NCBI GenBank assembly: GCA_009922615.1
Contig: RFVF01000010.1
Coordinates: 1 to 64,000, forward strand
Reading direction: 5' to 3'
Origin: Pseudomonadota bacterium
GTDB lineage: Bacteria > Verrucomicrobiota > Verrucomicrobiia > Limisphaerales > SXTU01
DNA: 64,000 nt
The translations under genes and the position numbers were made by a program. The notes under the pieces are model-generated. The model saw nothing but the letters and a program-made list of their open reading frames with translations. It had not been told where the DNA came from and did no database searches. Each line of letters begins with the position of its first letter. Position 1 is the first letter of the stretch. This document shows, piece after piece, positions 28,580-35,067 of this stretch.

Positions 28580-29977
28580 ATGCTCGCACCCATGTCAGCC
28601 CGCCGACTCAAGCTCGCGCTGATCTCGCCGAAGGGCCCGCTCTACCGGCATCGCGGCGGCATCTTCAAAAAGTCCCTGCGCTACCAACCGCTCACGCTCA
28701 CCACGCTGGCGGCGCTGGTGCCGGCGGAGTTGGACGTGGAGTTGCAACTCCTCGATGAAGGCATTGCCGACGTGGCGCCGGATTTGGACGCAGACCTTGT
28801 GGGCTTCACAGTCATCACCGGCACCGCGCCACGCGCCTACGAACTTGCGGCGCACTTCCGGCGACGCGGCATCGCGGTCGTGATGGGTGGGCCGCATGTG
28901 ACGCTTATTCCTGACGACGCCGCTCCGCACGCCGACGCCGTGGTCGTCGGTTACGCCGAGGACACCTGGCCGCAATTGCTTCGTGACTTCGTCGCCGGGG
29001 AGTTGAAGCCGCGCTACGAGCAAGCGCCGACGCTCGACATGGCGAACCGCCCTTTCCCGCGCCGTGAACTCCTGCCCAGCCGTCACTACCTCACCAACGA
29101 TGTCTTCGAGGCCACGCGCGGCTGCGTCCACAGTTGTGACTTCTGCGTCGTGCCCACTGCGTGGGGCAAGAAGCCTTATCAAAAGCCCGTCGCCGATGTG
29201 GTCGCGGACATCCGCCAGCACGGCGCGCGCAAGCTCATCTTCGTGGACCTCAATCTCGTCGCTGACAGGGGCCACGCGAAGGACCTCTTCACCGCGCTCA
29301 TCCCGCTGCGCCTGCAATGGTATGGCCTCGCCACCGTGCTGCTGGCCGACGACCCGGAGCTGCTCGAACTCGCCGCGCGCAGCGGTTGTCGCGGCCTGCT
29401 GATGGGCTTGGAATCCATCTCTCCTGCGAATCTCAAGCAGAGCCGCAAGGGCTTCAACACGCCCGACGACTACGCGCGCGTCGTCGAGCGCCTCCACGCA
29501 CACGGCATCGCGCTGCAAGGCTGCTTCGTCTTCGGCCTCGACCATGACGAGCCAGACGTGTTTCTCAAGACCGCCGAGTTCGCCGTCGAGTCAAAGATTG
29601 ACCTACCGCGCTTTGCCATCGTCACGCCGTTTCCCAACACCGGCCTCTACCAGCGCCTCGTCGCCGAGGGTCGCCTGCTCACGCGTAACTGGGAACTCTA
29701 CGATGGCCAACACGTCGTGTTTCAGCCTGCGTGCATGAGCGTGGACGAGTTGCAGCGCGGCACCGAGGCCGCATGGAAGCATGCTTACAGCCTCCGCTCT
29801 ATCGCACGCCGGATCCGCCATTCGCCCGCGCCGTGGCCCGTGAAGCTCGGCACCAACCTCGGCTACCGCTTCTACGCGAACCATCTCAGCCAGTTTTACA
29901 ATTGCGACTGGATCATCGGAAATGCCGAACGGCGAACTCCGAATCGGGAACCTCAGTCAGCGTTGGCCGCCCGATGA
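28580..29977 (+). CDS. radical SAM protein with N-terminal B12-binding-like domain (1)
   Basis: 465 aa (ATG 28580 or 28592). The N-terminal ~130 residues form a B12-binding-like Rossmann domain (VGFTVITGTAPRAYELAAHFRRRG, VVMGGPHVTLIPDDA), without a clear DxHxxG, so cobalamin binding is uncertain. The radical SAM cluster motif is ATRGCVHSCDFCVVP (C-x3-C-x2-C, about res 182-189). A Elp3/MiaB-like barrel follows (GLLMGLESISPANLKQSRKGF, FVFGLDHDEPDVF). BchE/HpnJ-type relatives methylate, cyclise or rearrange lipophilic substrates. It is a tandem paralogue of the next gene. Confidence 0.9.
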   Translation: MLAPMSARRLKLALISPKGPLYRHRGGIFKKSLRYQPLTLTTLAALVPAELDVELQLLDEGIADVAPDLDADLVGFTVITGTAPRAYELAAHFRRRGIAVVMGGPHVTLIPDDAAPHADAVVVGYAEDTWPQLLRDFVAGELKPRYEQAPTLDMANRPFPRRELLPSRHYLTNDVFEATRGCVHSCDFCVVPTAWGKKPYQKPVADVVADIRQHGARKLIFVDLNLVADRGHAKDLFTALIPLRLQWYGLATVLLADDPELLELAARSGCRGLLMGLESISPANLKQSRKGFNTPDDYARVVERLHAHGIALQGCFVFGLDHDEPDVFLKTAEFAVESKIDLPRFAIVTPFPNTGLYQRLVAEGRLLTRNWELYDGQHVVFQPACMSVDELQRGTEAAWKHAYSLRSIARRIRHSPAPWPVKLGTNLGYRFYANHLSQFYNCDWIIGNAERRTPNREPQSALAAR

Positions 29978-30014
29978 ATTCATCATTCATTATCCGCCAT
30001 TCGACATTTCTGCC

Positions 30015-31370
30015 ATGCGTCTGACCATCATCCATCCCTGCATCGGTCGGCGCGTCGGACAGGACTACATTCGCACCTGGCAGATGGAACCGCTGCCCGC
30101 CGCCACGCTCGCCGGTCTCACGCCAAAGGATGTTCAAGTGCGCTTTCACGACGACCGGATGGAAGAAATTCCCTTCGACGAACCCACTGAATTGGTCGCC
30201 ATCAGTGTCGAGACCTATACCGCGAAGCGCGCGTATCAAATTGCATCCGAGTATCGGAAGCGCCGCGTGCCCGTCGTAATGGGCGGCTTCCACGCGTCGC
30301 TTTGCCCCGATGAAGTTGCGCGCTACGCCGAGGCCGTCGTCTGTGGCGAGGCCGAGCAGCTCTGGCCGCAGGTGCTCGATGACGCGCGCCACGGGACGTT
30401 GCAGAAATTCTATCGCCAAACCGGTCGCTCTTCGCTCGCGGACATGCGTCCCGACCGTTCCATCTTCCGGGGCAAGCGCTACCTGCCCATCGGCCTAGTC
30501 GAGGCTGGGCGCGGCTGCCACTTCAAGTGCGACTTCTGTGCCGTGCAGACCGTCTTCAACGCCAGCCAGACGCGCCGGCCAGTGGATGCCATTCTCGCTG
30601 AGATTGCTGCCGTGCGCCACGAGCGGAAGCTGTTCTTCTTCGTGGACGACAACATCACTTCCAACCTTGCCGAGGCGAAGGAATTCCTCCGCGCGCTTGC
30701 CCCGCTTCGCGTCCGCTGGGTTAGCCAGTCGTCCATCAACGCCGCGCACGACGAGGAGTTCCTCGAACTGCTCGCGCTTAGCGGCTGCCAGGGCGTGCTC
30801 ATCGGCTTCGAGAGCTTGAACCCCGCGAACCTCAAGGCGATGAACAAGTCTTTCAACACGATGCGTGGTGGCTTCGCGCAAGCACTGGCGAACCTCCGCC
30901 GCCACCGCATCCGTGTTTATGGCACGTTCATCTTTGGCTACGATGGCGACACGCCGGACAGTTTTGCGGCGAGCGTGGACTTCGCGGAGGAACACGCTTT
31001 TTACATCGCCGCGTTCAACCACCTCACGCCGTTCCCCGGCACGCCACTCTACCAACGGCTCCAGGCCGAAGGCCGCCTCCTCTACGACGCATGGTGGCTC
31101 GACGAACGCTACAGCTACAACCAGATCCCCTTCCGCCCACGCGGCATGGAGCCGGAGACGCTCCGCCAAAACTGCCTGCGCGCGCGCCGCCGGTTCTACT
31201 CATGGCCCAGCATTCTCCGACGGGGCTGCGGCGATGCGAATCGCGCCAACTGGTTCATGTGGCGGAATTTTTTTCTCATCAACGCGCTGCACCGCGACGA
31301 CGTGAGCCTGCGCGATCACTACCCGCTCGGAGACGAAGCATGGCAGGGACAACTCTTGCTCGCGAACTAG
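30015..31370 (+). CDS. radical SAM protein with N-terminal B12-binding-like domain (2)
   Basis: 451 aa from ATG 30015 (MRLTIIHPCIGRRVG); the frame is open further up, but homology begins here. The layout equals the preceding gene: Rossmann domain with VVMGGFHASLCPDEV, cluster motif AGRGCHFKCDFCAVQ, then FFFVDDNITSN and GVLIGFESLNPANLKAMNKSF. Similarity of the two suggests duplication and divergence, probably to act on successive intermediates. It overlaps the next gene by 31 nt. Confidence 0.9.
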   Translation: MRLTIIHPCIGRRVGQDYIRTWQMEPLPAATLAGLTPKDVQVRFHDDRMEEIPFDEPTELVAISVETYTAKRAYQIASEYRKRRVPVVMGGFHASLCPDEVARYAEAVVCGEAEQLWPQVLDDARHGTLQKFYRQTGRSSLADMRPDRSIFRGKRYLPIGLVEAGRGCHFKCDFCAVQTVFNASQTRRPVDAILAEIAAVRHERKLFFFVDDNITSNLAEAKEFLRALAPLRVRWVSQSSINAAHDEEFLELLALSGCQGVLIGFESLNPANLKAMNKSFNTMRGGFAQALANLRRHRIRVYGTFIFGYDGDTPDSFAASVDFAEEHAFYIAAFNHLTPFPGTPLYQRLQAEGRLLYDAWWLDERYSYNQIPFRPRGMEPETLRQNCLRARRRFYSWPSILRRGCGDANRANWFMWRNFFLINALHRDDVSLRDHYPLGDEAWQGQLLLAN

Positions 31371-32422
31371 CGCCAGCCAGCGCCAGCCACGTGGAATTCG
31401 CCATCGCCACCGAAGCCGATGACGCGGACCTGCGCCGCCTGCTCCGCGAGAATCCGATGGCGGGGCGAGTCAGCCTCTCGCTTGAACGTGAGCCGAATTT
31501 CTTCGCAAGCTTCTGCGGCGCGGAGCAGCAAACCATCGTCGCACGTGCGCGTGGCCGATTGGCCTGTGCCGGCTGGTGCGTGTTTCAGGAAAGATTTGTG
31601 AACGGCATGCCCCGCCGCGTCGGCTACCTCGGCGGGCTGCGGCTGGACCGGCACTTCGCAGGACGCTTCGACCTCGTGAGACGGGGCTACCAATTTTTCC
31701 ATGAGCTGCAAAGCGAACAGCCCGCAGACTTCTACTTTACCAGCATCGCCGCCGACAACGGGCGGGCACAGCGATTTCTCGAACGTGGGCTGTCCGGCTT
31801 GCCACACTACGCACCGATCGCCGACTTCGTTACGCTGCTAATGCCTGTCACTTGTAGCAATGAGGCGGACTTCGCCGTCGAGTTCGCATCCCATCCGCTT
31901 CCTCGCGTCGGTTGCTCCGGCGGCAAGCTGGACCATCTCGTTCCGTGCCTACGCCACGATTTCCCATTGGAATCCTTCATTGACGTCGAAGTTCACGGCC
32001 AAACTGCACAAGCCGCGCTGTGGGATCAGCGGGCCTTCAAGCAAACCGTTGTCCGCAGCTACTCGCGAATGGTGCGGCTAGCCCGGCCGTTCCTAAATTT
32101 CGCCGCGCAAGCGATCGGGAAGCCGCGCTTACCGGCCATCGGCAAGCCGCTCGCACACGCATTTGTTACTCACTTGGTGGCCGCGCCGACAGCGGAGCGC
32201 GCGTTGGTGGCCTTGCTGTCACAGTTGCGCCAACATGCCCGTGCGCTTGGGTTGGACTTCCTCACCCTTGGCTTCGATGCACGCGATCCTCGCTTGACCA
32301 TCGTGCGCCGAGCCTTTCGCTGCCGCGAGTATCACAGCCGGCTCTACTCGGTTAATTGGGACGACATGCCCGCAGTTGCGCTCGACGACAGACTATGCTC
32401 CCCGGAGGTCGCGCTCTTGTGA
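31340..32422 (+). CDS. GNAT-like acyltransferase (1)
   Basis: 360 aa from ATG 31340, inside the end of the upstream gene (31-nt overlap). The N-terminal part has a GNAT-type start (ATEADDADLRRLLRENPMAGRVSLSLEREPNFF), the acetyl-CoA region is less clear (RRVGYLGGLRLDRHFAGRFDLVRRGYQFFHEL), and a second half of ~180 residues repeats a weak GNAT-like pattern. Possible CoA- or carrier-dependent N- or O-acyl transfer. Its stop overlaps the next start (GTGA). Confidence 0.75.
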   Translation: MAGTTLARELAPASASHVEFAIATEADDADLRRLLRENPMAGRVSLSLEREPNFFASFCGAEQQTIVARARGRLACAGWCVFQERFVNGMPRRVGYLGGLRLDRHFAGRFDLVRRGYQFFHELQSEQPADFYFTSIAADNGRAQRFLERGLSGLPHYAPIADFVTLLMPVTCSNEADFAVEFASHPLPRVGCSGGKLDHLVPCLRHDFPLESFIDVEVHGQTAQAALWDQRAFKQTVVRSYSRMVRLARPFLNFAAQAIGKPRLPAIGKPLAHAFVTHLVAAPTAERALVALLSQLRQHARALGLDFLTLGFDARDPRLTIVRRAFRCREYHSRLYSVNWDDMPAVALDDRLCSPEVALL

Positions 32423-33165
32423 AACCCGGTGCCACGAAAATCTCCGCTGAACTGGCCGCGCAATCCGCGCTCACCGCGGGACAGCGTGATGCGATGTTCC
32501 AACTGCTCACGGCGCACTTCGACGGGGTCGCGCGTGGGCAGTTCGAGCAGGATCTCGCCGAGAAGAACTGGGTGCTGTTGCTGGCGCGCGGCGAACGGTT
32601 GGTCGGCTTCACCACACTGCTCGCCTACGAGACCGAGTTCGCCGGTGAGCCGCTGGCCGTCATTTACTCGGGTGACACCATCGTCGCAGCGGAAGCGTGG
32701 GGCAGCACCCTGCTGCCGCGCGCGTGGATTGCGGCGGTGAACCAAGTGCGCGCCTCGCTCACGCCCACGCGCTGCGTCTGGCTCCTGCTCACCTCCGGCT
32801 TCCGCACCTACCGCTTCCTGCCGGTGTTTTGGCGCGAGTTTTGGCCGCGATGGGATGTGTCAACACCGCCCGAACAGGTCCAACTCTTGGAGCACCTCGC
32901 TTGCGAACGCTTCGGCCCGCAGTTCAACCCAACGACCGGTCTCGTTCGCTTCGACCGGCCGCAGCGCCTGTGCGATGTGCTGAACCACATTCCCGCCGGG
33001 CGTGCGACTGATCCACACATCGCCTTCTTCCTTGGCCGCAATCCCGGCCACGTGCGCGGCGACGAACTGGTGTGCCTCACGGAGATTGCCCTGGAGAACC
33101 TGACCCCAGCCGGCTGGCGCATGGTCAACTCGCCCGTCCATGAATTTAGCTGCGACACTCGCTAA
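32419..33165 (+). CDS. GNAT-like acyltransferase (2)
   Basis: 248 aa from GTG 32419, which overlaps the upstream stop as GTGA; ATG 32395 is an in-frame alternative. The core includes WVLLLARGERLVGFTTLLAY, AVIYSGDTIVAAEAWGS and CVWLLLTSGFRTYRFLPVFW, compatible with a GNAT fold, but the pyrophosphate loop is not canonical, so the call is tentative. It overlaps the GH3 gene by 26 nt. The pairing of two such proteins with a GH3 enzyme suggests amide or ester formation. Confidence 0.65.
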   Translation: MKPGATKISAELAAQSALTAGQRDAMFQLLTAHFDGVARGQFEQDLAEKNWVLLLARGERLVGFTTLLAYETEFAGEPLAVIYSGDTIVAAEAWGSTLLPRAWIAAVNQVRASLTPTRCVWLLLTSGFRTYRFLPVFWREFWPRWDVSTPPEQVQLLEHLACERFGPQFNPTTGLVRFDRPQRLCDVLNHIPAGRATDPHIAFFLGRNPGHVRGDELVCLTEIALENLTPAGWRMVNSPVHEFSCDTR

Positions 33166-34747
33166 CTCGCTCTGGACCGCGTCAAGCGTGCCCGCGTGGC
33201 TGCGCTTTTCTCACGCGCTTCACCAGCCGGGCGTGGCACAGCGCACACTTCTTCTGCGGCAACTACACAAGAACGCAGACACTGCCTTCGGAAAAGCGCA
33301 CGGCTTTGCGGAGATCACCGGCTACGAGGAATTCACTCGGCGCGTTCCACTCGCGGATTACGACGTGTTCCAGCCTTGGATTGAGCGCATCCGTCAAGGT
33401 GAAGCGAACGTGCTGACTCGCGACGCAGTCACGCATCTGATACCCACCAGCGGCTCGACAAGCGCGCGAAAGCTCATCCCGTTCACCGCCGGATTGCAGT
33501 CCGAGTTTAACGCGGCCATCGGACCGTGGCTCGTAGACCTCGCGCGTCACCATCCAAGTGTGCTAGGTGGTGCAGCATATTGGTCCGTGTCGCCCGCGTT
33601 ACTGCCCGCCGTGCCTGAGGAATCCGCCGTGCCCATCGGTTTTGACAGCGACGCGGCCTATCTGGGCGGCGCACGGCAGCATTTGGTGGAGGCCGTGCTC
33701 GCCGTCCCCGCTGAAACCCAACAACTCACCACGCTCGACTCATGGCGTTACGTGACATTGCTGGGCCTGCTGCGCCGGCGTGACCTGCGCCTCATCTCCA
33801 TCTGGCATCCGTCCTTCCTTGGGCTCCTATTAGACGCCTTGCCGGGGTTTTGGGACGACCTGCTGCATGACGTGGCAGCCGGAACGTGCCGCCACGCCGG
33901 CGAATTTCCCAGCGCCGCGCGCTGGCGCGGTCAGGCGGCGGCGCAACCGGCGCGCGCCGTAGAACTGGCTCGCCTGAACCCCCATTTTCCCGCGCGATTT
34001 TGGCCTGAACTGTGCGTCATCAGTTGCTGGGGGGACGCGGCAGCCACGCTGGCGCTACCGGATTTGCAGCGACGTTTTCCGCACATACCCATTCAGCCGA
34101 AGGGCCTGCTCGCCACCGAGGCTTTCGTCAGCTTGCCCCTCGCGAACCAGCACCCGCTGGCTGTCATGTCGCACTTCTTCGAGTTTCTGGACGACTCTGG
34201 CAGTGTCCTTCTCGCGGATGAACTACGAGCGGATGCCGAATATGAGCCAGTCGTCACCACCGCTGGTGGCCTGTGCCGATATCGTTTGGGGGACCGCGTG
34301 CGGGTGACGGGCCATGTGCGGCGCACGCCATCGCTGCGATTCCTCGGCCGCACCAGCAACGTATCCGACCTGTTTGGCGAAAAAATTTCTGAAGCCTTCG
34401 TGGTTGAGGCTTTGCGCGAAGCCTTCTCTGGCGTTGACGCCGCCCCGGCTTATTGCCAGCTGGCTCCGGAGCCATCCGAAGGGGGCTGGCGCTACACGCT
34501 TTTCGTTGAGTGCGAACCACGAGTTGAATGGGAGGAATCACTAGACCGTGCCCTTCACCGCAACCCTCACTATGCCTGCTGTCGCAAGCTGGGCCAGTTG
34601 CTACCGCCGAATGTGGTGAAGGCAACCGGCCAATCCAGCACGACTCGGCTTCTGGCGAAAACCTCGCCGGGCACACCGATCGGAGCCATCAAGCCAGCCA
34701 CACTGTCCGGCCACTGCACGTGGAAGCGAACGCCGCCCGAATGTTAG
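33140..34747 (+). CDS. GH3 family acyl-adenylating / acyl-acid amido synthetase
   Basis: 535 aa, close to the usual 550-600. GH3 hallmarks: LIPTSGSTSARKLIPFT (P-loop-like ATP motif, about res 100-116), a YWSVSPA segment, LLATEAFVSLPL and CRYRLGDRVRVTG (Y-R-x-G-D, about 377). Plant GH3 and bacterial relatives adenylate a carboxylic acid and join it to an amino acid or amine. It ends the rightward operon; 3 nt later recombinase remnants begin. The likely substrates are the acids produced by the upstream desaturase and oxygenase, by inference. Confidence 0.9.
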   Translation: MNLAATLANSLWTASSVPAWLRFSHALHQPGVAQRTLLLRQLHKNADTAFGKAHGFAEITGYEEFTRRVPLADYDVFQPWIERIRQGEANVLTRDAVTHLIPTSGSTSARKLIPFTAGLQSEFNAAIGPWLVDLARHHPSVLGGAAYWSVSPALLPAVPEESAVPIGFDSDAAYLGGARQHLVEAVLAVPAETQQLTTLDSWRYVTLLGLLRRRDLRLISIWHPSFLGLLLDALPGFWDDLLHDVAAGTCRHAGEFPSAARWRGQAAAQPARAVELARLNPHFPARFWPELCVISCWGDAAATLALPDLQRRFPHIPIQPKGLLATEAFVSLPLANQHPLAVMSHFFEFLDDSGSVLLADELRADAEYEPVVTTAGGLCRYRLGDRVRVTGHVRRTPSLRFLGRTSNVSDLFGEKISEAFVVEALREAFSGVDAAPAYCQLAPEPSEGGWRYTLFVECEPRVEWEESLDRALHRNPHYACCRKLGQLLPPNVVKATGQSSTTRLLAKTSPGTPIGAIKPATLSGHCTWKRTPPEC

Positions 34748-34749
34748 GC

Positions 34750-34940
34750 GACGAATTCCAGCTTGGAACGATCCACTGGTGAGCGGAAACTCCACCGGCA
34801 CCAGCGTGGGCGTGGGCGGACTCTGCGAGTGGGCCTGACCCTGGCCCTCCCAATCATCCAGCGAGGCCACCGTGACCTCCGCATGCTTCGCATAGGCCTG
34901 ATGCACCGCCTTGGAGTTGTGTCCCAGCGCCTGCTGTGCG
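34750..34940 (-). pseudogene. tyrosine recombinase C-terminal remnant (minus strand)
   Basis: On the minus strand: QQALGHNSKAVHQAYAKH, then EVTVASLDDWE and PTPTLVPVEF. The LGHNSKAVHxAY box with the catalytic Tyr is the same as in the recombinases at 7796 and 22341. Only ~60 codons remain. It abuts the end of the GH3 gene. Confidence 0.85.
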
Positions 34941-34976
34941 AACCGCCCCGCCCACGCCCACGCTGGTGCCGGTGGA
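34791..34976. repeat. 29-bp inverted repeat from two recombinase tails
   Basis: 34791-34819 and 34948-34976 are perfect reverse complements (29 bp, coding for PTPTLVPV in each copy). The right copy belongs to a second, plus-strand recombinase tail (PPTPTLVPVDFRFAEVAG, 34951-35040). Two element ends were thus joined tail to tail. Confidence 0.85.
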
Positions 34977-35045
34977 CTTTCGCTTCGCAGAGGTGGCAGG
35001 CCGCAATCGCACTGAGAGCGCCGGGGCAGAGCAAGGCTACTTCCC
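34948..35045 (+). pseudogene. tyrosine recombinase extreme C-terminal remnant (plus strand)
   Basis: PPTPTLVPVDFRFAEVAGRN and the following ~12 residues correspond to the tail after the catalytic domain. It is in inverted orientation to the remnant at 34750-34940. No catalytic residues remain. It marks the right border of the island. Confidence 0.6.
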
Positions 35046-35067
35046 GTCCAGCCGCTTCACTGGCTCA

